Below, piece by piece: positions 55,441 to 64,000 of a DNA stretch of 64,000 nt (within the stretch, counting starts at the first letter, position 1; every line of letters begins with the position of its first letter). Both the position numbers and the translations under genes were made by a program. The notes below the pieces were generated by a model, which saw only the letters and a list, made by a program, of their open reading frames with translations, was not told where the DNA came from and did no database searches. This DNA is from Diphasiastrum complanatum. Lineage: Eukaryota; Streptophyta; Lycopodiopsida; Lycopodiales; Lycopodiaceae. The DNA lies in assembly GCA_029204225.1 (NCBI GenBank), contig MU831997.1, forward strand, positions 1-64,000. The letters run 5' to 3'.

Positions 55441-56475
55441 TATCTCTCTTTCTAGGTCCACTCAAGCCTATGTAGCATAGCCCGGTCGGCTTGCCATACA
55501 AGCCTATGGTAGGCCTACATGGCTTGCCACATGGCAAACCTCAAGCCTGCATGATTTGCCATGTGGCAAGCCCACGTCCACGTGGCAGTTTGATATAGGC
55601 TTGGCATATAGCAAACCATGTAGGCAGAGCCTGGTTGGCTTGCCAATCTATGATGGGCCTACGTGGTTTGCCACGTAGCTAACGCAAGCTTGCATGATTT
55701 GCCACGTGGAAGGCATACGTGACTTGCCACATGGTAGCCTATGACAGGCTTGGTAGATAGCAGGCCTATGTGGCCTGCTACACAAGGCTATGGTAGGCCT
55801 ACGTGGCAAAGTCTGGTTGGCTTGCCACATGGCAGCTTTTGAGCCCCTCATCTTTCTTTCTCTAGGTCCACTCAGGCCATGTGGCAAGCCACACAAGCCT
55901 ATGGTAGGCCTACGTGGCTTGCCACATGGCAGCTTTTGAGCCCCTCATCTTTCTTTCTCTAGGTCCACTCAGGCCTACGTGGCAAAGTTTGGTTGGCTTG
56001 CCACACAAGCCTATGTTAGACGTACATGGTTTGCCACGTGGCAAACCCTAAACTTGCAGGACTTGCCACGAGGTAGACCTACGTGGCTTTCCACATGGCA
56101 GTCTGCGACAAGATTGGCAGATAGTAGATCTATGACATGCCTATGTGGCCTGCTACACAAGCCTATGGTAGTCCTACGTGGCTTACGACATTTAGAAGTA
56201 CCAACCCTAGATGGTTTTCCACGTGGTAGACCTACGTGGCTTGCCACGTGGTAGACCTACGTGGCTTGCCACGTGGTAGCTTTTGAGCCCCACCTCTTTC
56301 TCTCTCTAGGTCCACTCAAGCCTACGTGACAGAGCTTGGTTGGCTTGCCACACAAGCCTATGTGGCAACGTGCAACATGCTTGTATGGTAGACATGAGGC
56401 CTATGCCATGCCTATGTGGTCTGCCATGCAAGCTTGTGGTAGGCCTACATGGCTTGCCACGTGTTAGCTTTCGAG

Positions 56476-56480
<5 letters not shown>

Positions 56481-56514
<34 letters not shown>
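56481..56514. repeat. (CT)17 microsatellite
   Basis: Uninterrupted CT dinucleotides at the start of a satellite block. Confidence 0.95.
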
Positions 56515-56516
<2 letters not shown>

Positions 56517-57058
56517 GTCCACTCAGGCCTACATGATAGAGCTCGGTTGGTTTGCTGCACAAGCCTATGGTAGGCCTACATGGCTTGCCATGTGGCAACC
56601 TATGATAGGCGTGGTAGATAGTAGGCCTATGTGGCCTACTACACAAGCCTATGGTAGGCCTACATGGCTTGCCACATGGCCAGTCCCAAGCCTACATGGT
56701 TTTCCACATGGCAGGCCTACGTGGCTTGCCATGTGGCAACTTTCGAACCCCAATTTTCTCTCTCTATGTCCACTCAGGCCTAAGTGACAGAGTCTGGTTG
56801 ACTTGCCATGTAAGTCTTTGTTAGAACTATGTGGTTTGCCATGTGGCAAAAATCCCAAGCTTGCATGACTTGCCATGGGGTAGGACTACATGGCTTGCCA
56901 TGTGGCAGTCTGCGACAAGCTTGGTAGATAGCAAACCTATGACATGCCTATGTGGCCTGCTACACAAGCCTATGGTAGTCATACTTGGCTTTCCACGTGG
57001 CAAGTCCCAAGCCTACATGGTTTTACATGTGGCAAGTCTATGTGGCTTGCCATGTGGC

Positions 57059-57060
<2 letters not shown>

Positions 57061-57145
<85 letters not shown>
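57061..57145. repeat. (CT)42 microsatellite
   Basis: 85 uninterrupted bases of CT, the longest run in the window. Confidence 0.95.
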
Positions 57146-57148
<3 letters not shown>

Positions 57149-57430
57149 CCTACGTGGTAGAGCTCGGTTGGTTCGCCATGCAAGCCTAAGGTATGCCTAC
57201 GTGGTTTGCCACATGGTAACCCCAAGTCTACATAATTTGTCATGTGTTTTGTCGACCTACGTGGCTTGCCATGTGGCAGCAACCTGCGACAAGCTTGGCA
57301 GATAGCAGGCCTATGACATGTATATGCAGCCTGCTACACAAGCCTATGGTAGGCCTATGTGACTTGCCACATGGCAATCCCCAAGCCTGCATGGTTTGCC
57401 ATGTGGCAGGCCTACATGACAGGCCACAAT

Positions 57431-58325
57431 GAGGTGACCTCCAGCCACATTGGATCTTTGATTTGTGGAGAAGAGTCATTTTCTTAAGGGGGCCCCTCCC
57501 CTCTCCTCGAAAAAATAAAGAGGCCCCATCTTCGAGCCCCACAAAAAAGATTTTTTTTTTTTTTTGAGAGGGGAGAGGGGGCGAGAGGAGGAGGAGGAGG
57601 AGGAAGGGAAGGATATACACATTCTTTTCTTTAGGCTGGGGCAGGGCTACATTCCCCCACCCCTATCTCCCTCCATATTGTCTTTTGGGAGAGGGAGGTG
57701 GGCCTTGGCACAACTCTCCTTTACAATTTTCACTCTCTCGGCAACATGGAAGGGCACGAGCAATTCGTCGTCTCGCAAAAAAAATTGAAAATGAAAAGAA
57801 TGTTGTGCCACAGATTACGGGGAGGGGGAGGATGGCTAAGTAGATCTTCAATCGCCCACTGTGAACATCATCCACATGTCTCGACCACAAGCTGCCACCC
57901 AAATTGTCGACCGCCCTCGATAGGCTAATCCATTGGTATACATATCTATACATGCCTGGCAAAAATGCGTACACGCCCCCGACAAAAATGTGTACATGCT
58001 CGGCAAAAACGTGTACATATATATCTCATCAAAAATACCATTAAAAACATAAAGTAAATGTAATGAATTCATTGAAGAAACTTTTAGGCTAAAAAAAAAA
58101 ACATTACAAAAAAGACATGTATGAATCTAAGGGCCCCACTCCAAATTCAAATCACCCTTTACCAACACACACTTTCATGGTAAAAGGTGTTCAAGAAAAG
58201 AGACTTTCATTATAAAGGATTTACTAAATTTGAAGGGCAGAGTTTTTAAATTGTCAGACTTTCCATAGGAAAGACTGAAAAAATGGGCTGTGAAGGGCTG
58301 GGAAGGCTTCAAACGCAAGCCTGGT
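57431..58325. other. Non-satellite stretch inside the satellite
   Basis: About 900 bp unrelated to the satellite: a purine-rich tract (57565-57610), C/T-rich text, and three ~21-bp units with GGCAAAAAYGYGTACA (57957-58018). No gene recognised. It may be a separate insertion; no terminal repeats were found. Confidence 0.45.
57945..58020. repeat. Short tandem repeat (~21 bp units)
   Basis: TGCCTGGCAAAAATGCGTACA, then two variants, ending GTGTACATATATAT. Confidence 0.7.
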
Positions 58326-58326
58326 G

Positions 58327-58328
<2 letters not shown>

Positions 58329-58385
<57 letters not shown>

Positions 58386-58400
58386 CTCTCTCTCTCTACT
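58329..58400. repeat. (CT)n microsatellite with TGTG interruption
   Basis: CT run of about 70 bases, broken once by TGTG near 58381, leading into a satellite block. Confidence 0.93.
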
Positions 58401-59054
58401 CAAGCCTGCATGACAGACCTACGTGGCATAGCTTAGTTGGCTTGCCACCAAGCCTATGTGGCAGACTGCAACATGCTTGCATGACACACATCATGCCTAT
58501 ATGACCTACCATGCAAGCCTATGATAAGTCTATGATAGGCCTATGTGGCTTGCCACATGGCAAGTCCCAAGCTTGTGTGGTTTGTCAGGGCTACGTGGCT
58601 TGCCACGTGGCAACTTACGAGCCCCAGCTCGCTCGCACTCTCTCTCTCTCTCTCTCTCTCTCTAGGTCGACTACATGACAGAGCCTGGTTGGCTTGCCAC
58701 ACAAGTATATGGCAAGCCTATGTGGTAGCCTCCTGCGACATGCTTGCGTGAAAGACATCAAACCTATGCCATGCATGTGTGGCTTGTCACATAAGCCTAT
58801 GGTAGGCTTGCGTGGCTTATCATGTGGCAACTTTTGAATCCACCTATATATATCTCTCTCTAGGTCCACTCAAGCCTACGTGGGGGAGTCTGGTTGGCTT
58901 GCCATACAAGCCTATGGTAGGCCTACATGGCTTGCCACATGACAAACCTCAACCTGCATGTTTTGCCATGTGGCAGACCTACGTGGCTTGCCACATGGCA
59001 GTGTGCAATAGGCTTGGCAAATAGCAGACCATGTAGCTTGTCAGCCTATGATGG
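58401..59054. repeat. Satellite, second segment
   Basis: Same text as 55455-57430, with a (CT)13 run at 58637-58663 and block starts at 58397, 58662 and 58861. It is cut off at 59054 by the LTR of K1. Confidence 0.85.
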
Positions 59055-59573
59055 TGTTAGAATCCTCATCGTCGTTCCGGTCATTGCTAAAGCAGAAGTA
59101 GGTGACAAACGCTATGTTACCGCCCAACCATAGAGGTACTGCCACCTCACCCTCGTGCACTGGAGTTATAGACCACCATCAAGCAAACTCGAATCTTCCC
59201 TGTAAGCCATGGTGTCCTATACCACCATGCCTTACCCTCGACTCTCACCTACCTACATCCTGAGGCCTAGATAATCATCCTAACCTAACCACTAGTGGAA
59301 GAGCTATTCATTCTCCAAGAGAGAATGAATACCCAGCTCATGGGAATCTACCTCTATATACATAGTCCAGGTGGGTCATCTCCGTCCATAAGAGTCACGC
59401 ATGACCAATGACACGCGACAATTGTGCACACTGACGCGGGTCCATACAACGAGTCATCGCGCGATATTGACATGTGGCACCCAAAAGACCTATAACTCTA
59501 GATCAACGTTTCGTCCCATAACTGAGACCGTCAGCTCAAGTTTCCTGTTGCATGCCCTTATGGGTACGTAACA
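59055..59573 (-). repeat. K1 3' LTR
   Basis: 519 bp; on the minus strand TGTTACGTACCC...GATTCTAACA. Directly preceded by the purine tract TTAAAGGGGGAGGGAA (59574-59589). The partner 5' LTR is not in the window. Confidence 0.75.
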
Positions 59574-59585
59574 TTCCCTCCCCCT

Positions 59586-59909
59586 TTAAGAGTCTCCTCC
59601 TAAAGGAAGCAAGCTAGGGAAGTTCAGTCTTAAATAGTCCTCTCTCTCCCAAGTGTCCTCATCATCTGGCTTGCCTTTCCAACATACGCGAAATTCAAAA
59701 ACCAAACGGTTTCTCAATTGGTGACAACGAACGTCAACAATTTTCTCAGGTACATTAGGAACAAAGGTAGACAGATCCTCTGACTCAACTAGTTCACCTT
59801 TGGGAATTAGGAAATCCTTCCTATTAAGTCGTTTCTTTGAACGACTTACATGGAAAGCAGGATGAACCCCAATCCCAATTGGAAGATCCAACTAAAAACC
59901 CTAATCCTT
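59586..59909 (-). pseudogene. K1 Pol C-terminus with chromodomain
   Basis: The frame reads [14 protein letters not shown], then VPEKIVDVRCHQLRNRLVF and a chromodomain-like end EFRVCWKGKPDDEDTWERE, as at the end of integrase in chromoviruses. The chromodomain would steer insertion to particular chromatin. It is joined upstream directly to RT. Confidence 0.8.
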
Positions 59910-60494
59910 ATCTGAAGGTAACCTGATCTAAGATCAATATTGGAGAAATGCTTAGCTCCATTCAAACGATCTATAAGATAATCCATCCTAGGTAAGGGAT
60001 ATTTGTTCTTGATGGTTAAATCATTTAACTTTTTAAAGTCACCACACAAAAGGATTGGTGCTCCCCAAGGGGAATTACTTGGCCAAATATGGCCCAACCT
60101 AAGGAGTTCTTGTAGTTGCTTAGAAATTTCATCCTCTTCCTTAATGCTAACCTTGTTTGAAAAAAGAGATACAGGTTGGCTTCCAAGAAGCAACTCAATC
60201 TTATGGTCAACACTCCTTTGGGGAGGTAGGCCATCATGGAGTTTATAAGGAAAAACATCACTATTATCTTGCCTAAGTTTGTTAAATATTATTCCTTCAG
60301 ATGAATTAACACTTAAGGGATTATTTATAGGCACATTCAAAGGCAAATGTGATAAATCAATGTTTAGACTCTGGACTACACGGTCATCCACATGAATTTC
60401 ATCTTTCAAAAGAAAGATAAACTTTATTATCAGAATCTTTCAAATATTCAACAACTTCTAAAGCAGAAATCATAGGATCAAAAGGTCTATTTAC
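59900..60494 (-). pseudogene. K1 protease end and RT N-terminal part
   Basis: [40 protein letters not shown] and [17 protein letters not shown], then [15 protein letters not shown] match RT motifs up to the first active-site Asp region. A small internal loss removes the block after PILL (usual KKDGSLRMCIDY-like segment). RT breaks at about 59900. Confidence 0.82.
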
Positions 60495-61185
60495 TGTGAA
60501 AAGTACAATACTAAGGACCATAAATGGATCTTTGAATGATCCACAAGGTTGATTGTGTGCTTGTTAAACAATCTATCAGAAACTAGTCATTAGAAAACAA
60601 GATCTAGTTTAGCAGCTTGATAGAAAACAAGTAGAGACAATCAAAGCATTGATCAAAAACTATAATCCAACTCCACACATGTGGAAATGAGGCTGTAGTA
60701 CGGCCTGTAGACAATGTTTAGAATGTGCCAAAGCTGGGTTTCATTGGAAATCAAAAGTAATCACCATACAATGAGAGGAAACTAGAGTTTCTCCTTAAGG
60801 CTCCAAAAAGTTTCTATCTTCTCACTATGGAGAATGAGAATATATAGTAAAACACAGTTCCTTTGCTAAGTTAGGTGAAAATCCAGCATGTAATAAGGAA
60901 GTAGACTCCACTTTCTTGCCCTAATTGGAAACCCTAGCCTAGATCCAAGAGTCATGCTTGGTAGGTGCATGGTAGGTACAAATCTCATCATAAATCATGG
61001 TCTAGTTCCTACAAAGTAGGAATCACTACCAAATGGACACAACCACTCATCTTGACTTGTGGTAACCTATTTTAGGTGTGAATGTACAAGTGGCACTTTG
61101 GCCATTCAAGTAACCAACAAATAATATTGACAAAATGTACAATATTCTACATGGCTAGATTTGCCAATGTAGGCAAATTTTCACA
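60495..61185 (-). repeat. C5 3' LTR
   Basis: On the minus strand it starts TGTGAAAATTTGCC right after GAGGAGGAG (61186-61194). The other end near 60495-60497 is placed where K1 homology stops and is approximate. Confidence 0.65.
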
Positions 61186-61194
61186 CTCCTCCTC

Positions 61195-61538
61195 AAATCT
61201 AGCCTTGGAAATCACAATGCTTTTATCAATAACTCCAATTGAAGATCTAAGCTTGAAAAATGAATCTTTAGGTAAAGATTTAGTAAACAAATCAGCCAAG
61301 CATTGTCTCATGTAGATCTCTTCCTCCAAATAACCATTGAGGAATGCATTTGTGAAGTCAAGTTGGAATAGCTCCCAATTGAAGGTTATAGCAAGACTAA
61401 TGATCAACCTGATAGTAACAAGCTTAGCCATAGGAGCAAAAGTCTCATCATAATCAATGCCTTTGGTTTGTAAAAAACCTTTGGCTACAAGCCTAGCTTT
61501 ATGACAACTCCCTCTTTATGCCATTAGAACTACAAAAG
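61195..61538 (-). pseudogene. C5 RT fragment fused to RNase H end
   Basis: [20 protein letters not shown] and [16 protein letters not shown], then [20 protein letters not shown] join directly to [20 protein letters not shown] of RNase H. YVDD and most of both domains are missing. The RT start is itself joined to integrase by a second deletion near 61535. Confidence 0.83.
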
Positions 61539-62325
61539 TCACATCAACTTATTGGAGATATATTCACCTCCATTATCAATCCTTAATACCTTAATCTTGG
61601 TACTAAGCTGATTTTCTACCAAAGTCTTGAACTTTACAAAAGAATCAAACACCATTGATTTGCTAGACAAGAGGTACATCCAACAAAATCTAGAATAGTC
61701 ATCAATGAAGATTACATAGTACTTGGCACCACCATTAGACTCATGTAAAGAACTATGAACATTCGAATGGATGAGTTCAAGAGGAGAGTTTGATCTTGAG
61801 AAGGGTAGTTTGTGAGCCTTTGAGAGGCTGCATGCTTCACATCTCTTCCCACACTTTGACAAATGCTTGGGGAGTCCAACTGCAAGCTCCTTTGCTACCA
61901 TAGATTCCATGGCTTTGTAGTTGGGGTGGCCCAACCTTTTGTGCCACAGTTCCACCTTTGATAACTCCACCTTTGCCAAGTTAACACTCTCCACTACAAC
62001 ATTATCATCAAGCTTAAACAATCTACCTTGCTTAAAGCCTTTTGGTTATACATTCATCATTTCTAAGGATGGAACAAACTCCATGCTTAAATTGTACATC
62101 AAGGCCATTATCCATTAACTGGTCAACACTAAGCAAATTCTTGGTTAACTTAGGAACATAAATAACATCATTAAAATTCATCCTTTTGGATGATCCAACA
62201 TACAAGGGAATTTTTCCTATTCCACTTATCTTACATTCTTGACTACTTGCAGTATAGATTGATCTATGTAAATCATTGTAAGAAAGTAAAGTGGAGAATA
62301 TGTCCTTTTGATATGTCATGTAGTC
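61539..62325 (-). pseudogene. C5 protease end and integrase first half
   Basis: HMTYQKDIFSTLLSYND (after the active site), KIPLYVGSSKRMNFNDVIYV; then integrase ELWHKRLGHPNYKAMESM, CEACSLSKAHKLPF, VIFIDDYSRFCW and LRIDNGGEYISNKL, where it ends. One frame break near 62030. Confidence 0.85.
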
Positions 62326-63480
62326 ATTGGAGGTAATGGCTAGGAAGCAAGTTGTGATAGGTCTTCCAAGTTCCTTAAAAAGTATCAATCATGTTTGTGA
62401 GTCTTGTGCTTTGTCCAAATCACATAGACTACCTTATGCTAGATCTACATCTAGATCTACAAAGCCTTTTCAGGTTGTACATTTGGATATTCATGGAATT
62501 ACTACAATTAGCAATAGTGGATCTAAGATGTATGTAGCTTTCATTGATGATTTTAGTAGATTTTGTTGGATCTATCTACTAAAGGGCAAAAAGAAGTGAC
62601 AATGGTTGTGAGTACATATCTACCAAGTTCAAGGCTTTTTGTGTCGAGCATGGGATTAAGAGGGAGTATACAACACCAAGGACCCCTCAACAAAATGGAG
62701 TTGGAGGAAGAATAGGACTTTATGTGAAAGTGTCTAAGCCATGAGGCTAAGTTCTAACCTTGATAAGCCATTTTGGGATCAAGCTTTGTTGTCTGCTAAT
62801 TTCTTGTGCAATAGGTGGACGAATACTATTTTGGATAGAAGGACACCTTTTGAGATGCTATTCAAGAGGAGGCCAAAAAGGATCCATCTTCAAAGAACGG
62901 TATATTTGTTGGATATAGTGAGGTGAGTAAAGCCTACAAGGTTTACATTACTACTACTAAAAAAAGTAATTGTTTGTAGAGATGTCATTTTTTATGAAGG
63001 AAACATTCCAAAAGTATCTTCAAACATTATTGATGGTGATGTGGATGGATCTAACATTCTTGATGTTGATGTAAAGGATCCTACTTTAGATGGTGATGAT
63101 GATGAACTTTCATCAAGTCAAAAGCCAAGGAGAACATCAAGGGAAATACAAATGCCTTCAAGGCTCACATGTGATGAGAAAGGTAAATAAGTGGAAGTGA
63201 CTCATATTGCATTTCTCACATATTTTGGTGAATCTTCTTGTGTAGATAAAGCTATGCAAGTAGATGGATGTTTTCATGATTTTTCAAAAACTAATGGATT
63301 TGGAAAAGATGTCTTAGTCAATGGATTTGATGGTCAAGAGGTTGATCTCAAAAGGCTTCAACAAGTCAAAAGAGAAGTTGGCAATTTGGAGCTCGTCAAG
63401 AGCATCAAAGGAGAGTCAATTGGCAAAGATGTTATGGATCTATTTTTGCAGATTATTGAAGACTCAAGTAAGTTAAAATA
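62326..63480 (+). pseudogene. C6: forward copia integrase fragment with odd tail
   Basis: It starts inside the zinc domain (EVMARKQVVIGLP, CESCALSKSHRLPYARS), core VAFIDDFSRFCWIYLLKGKK, a frame break, then RSDNGCEYISTKFKAF and PQQNGV. After more breaks come SRDVIFYE-like text, RRTSREIQMPSRLTCDEKG and ESSCVDKAMQVD. The last 75 codons (63256-63480) no longer resemble RT. The sequence differs from C5, so it is another family. Confidence 0.72.
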
Positions 63481-63590
63481 AGCAGCAAGAAAGTGTTTTT
63501 CAAGTATATTTTACTTGTTCTATCTCATGTTTGAGCATTTTCATGTTGATGTGTGCAAATTGTCAAGATACGGTAAAACTAGCTACATTG
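63481..63590. other. Short spacer
   Basis: Nothing recognised between the C6 tail and the satellite. Confidence 0.4.
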
Positions 63591-63839
63591 GTGTGGCCTA
63601 TTACACAAGCCTATCATTAGTCCTGCTTGGCTTACGACATGGGAAGTACCAACCCTACATGGTTATCCACATTGCAGACCTACGTGGCTTGCCACATGGT
63701 AGCTAGCAAGCCCCACCTCTCTCTCTCTCTAGGTCCACTCAAGCCTATGTGGCAGAGCCTGATTGGCTTGCCACACTAGCCTATGGCAATCCTATGTGGC
63801 AACCTGCAACATGTTTGCATATCAGACATGAGGCCTATT
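63591..63839. repeat. Satellite, third segment
   Basis: It closely follows 56150-56400 in order: TGTGGCCT-CTACACAAGCCTA, CTTACGACAT, AGTACCAACCCTA, CT run, AGGTCCACTCAAGCCTA, GACATGAGGCCTA. It shows that the satellite resumes after the 59.05-63.59 kb insertions. Confidence 0.85.
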
Positions 63840-64000
63840 GTTGGAAGTAAATCTATTCTAAGCGGTGGCTATATCTATTCACAGATGTAGTATAGTGGTG
63901 GAGAGGATCGCGCACTTTTTAAGAACTACATAAAAACTTTCAAATGGAAAATAACAAACAAGGAGCACCGAGGCTTCCCAACTGGTGCTCGGAATAAAAT
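63840..64000. other. Possible LTR end, cut by the window edge
   Basis: The satellite stops and TGTTGGAAGTAAATC begins. At 63886-63900 TGTAGTATAGTGGTG equals 15 bases of the tRNA-Asp D-arm region, as seen in the LTRs of G1 and G2. It may be another Tat-like LTR on the minus strand. Confidence 0.35.

Larger units (their letters stand above)
55455..57430. repeat. Degenerate satellite with CCACGTGG palindromes
   Basis: Recurrent ~40-bp text of the type AAGCCTATGGTAGGCCTACG-TGGCTTGCCACATGGCA, organised into irregular larger blocks of 200-400 bp that begin TAGGTCCACTCARGCCTA (55455, 55863, 55962, 56308, 56515, 56767) and often follow a CT run. GGCTTGCCACGTGG and its partner make near-perfect palindromes. 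Open frames here come only from the repeat. Confidence 0.85.
59055..60494 (-). mobile_element. K1: internally deleted chromovirus (Ty3/gypsy)
   Basis: Minus-strand: RT N-terminal part fused to the C-terminal chromodomain, then purine tract and 3' LTR (59055-59573). The RT core, RNase H and integrase are missing. The right border is where copia C5 sequence starts near 60495. Confidence 0.8.
60495..62325 (-). mobile_element. C5: copia fragment with two internal deletions
   Basis: Minus-strand protease end, integrase, a short RT piece and the RNase H end, then purine tract and LTR (60495-61185). It begins abruptly at 62325 where forward C6 starts. Confidence 0.8.

Noticed and set aside
56306-57305. 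Several open frames rich in Ser-Leu or Arg-Glu repeats and in WLATW-like motifs
   Set aside because: They are translations of the CT runs and the satellite text in several frames, not genes.
55455-57430. CRISPR-like regular repeats
   Set aside because: Units are degenerate, contiguous and palindromic without unique spacers, in a plant-type genome; this is satellite DNA.
57564-57788. Glu-rich frame in the non-satellite stretch
   Set aside because: It comes from a GAGGAG purine tract; no start context or domain.
63883-63900. tRNA-Asp gene
   Set aside because: Only the D-arm region matches; no anticodon arm or T-arm follows.

Overview
The window looks like nuclear DNA of a large, repeat-rich land-plant genome. 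It is almost wall-to-wall plant LTR retrotransposons: Ty1/copia and Ty3/gypsy types, primer sites for initiator tRNA-Met and tRNA-Asp, and purine tracts in front of 3' LTRs. There is one convincing host gene, a two-exon O-methyltransferase of the catechol-O-methyltransferase (COMT) type. An animal-like COMT, a transposase-like family I associate with early-diverging plants, and this repeat load make a fern or other seed-free plant my best guess. That is inference; no sequence here fixes the species.

Layout. 0.3-4.8 kb: 5' part of a forward Ty3/gypsy (Tat-like) element, G1. 4.8-16.3 kb: reverse-strand relative G2 with gag, RT-RNase H, integrase and a long extra coding region between integrase and 3' LTR. 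16.3-37.3 kb: two broken reverse-strand copia elements, C1 and C4, joined head to tail. Each carries a forward copia insertion: C2 (20075-26228, LTRs that read as identical, 5-bp target duplication TTTTG, nearly intact) sits in C1, and C3 (28249-33728, duplication GTCTT, RT core deleted) sits in C4. 37.3-41.2 kb: noncoding repeats and a broken transposase-like gene. 41.5-42.7 kb: the COMT-like gene. 43.6-53.1 kb: pol-less LTR element N1, whose 3' LTR contains a second pol-less element N2 (duplication GTCAC) that encodes only Gag and a protease-like domain. 53-55.4 kb: repeat copies and AT-rich DNA. 55.4-59.05 kb: degenerate satellite rich in CCACGTGG palindromes and long (CT)n tracts, resuming at 63.59 kb. 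Between these lie a deleted chromodomain gypsy element (K1) and two fused copia fragments (C5 reverse, C6 forward).

How the parts relate. Insertion order is readable: C1/C4 are oldest, C3 entered C4, and C2 entered C1 most recently; N2 entered N1 after N1 was complete. N1 and N2 share LTR ends, primer site, leader repeats and 3' end but have no reverse transcriptase, so they look like members of one family mobilised by an autonomous partner outside the window. The most unusual signal is in the Tat-like LTRs: besides the tRNA-Asp primer site, their U5 regions contain further stretches complementary to the body of tRNA-Asp. Frames were read by eye; frameshift positions are approximate.
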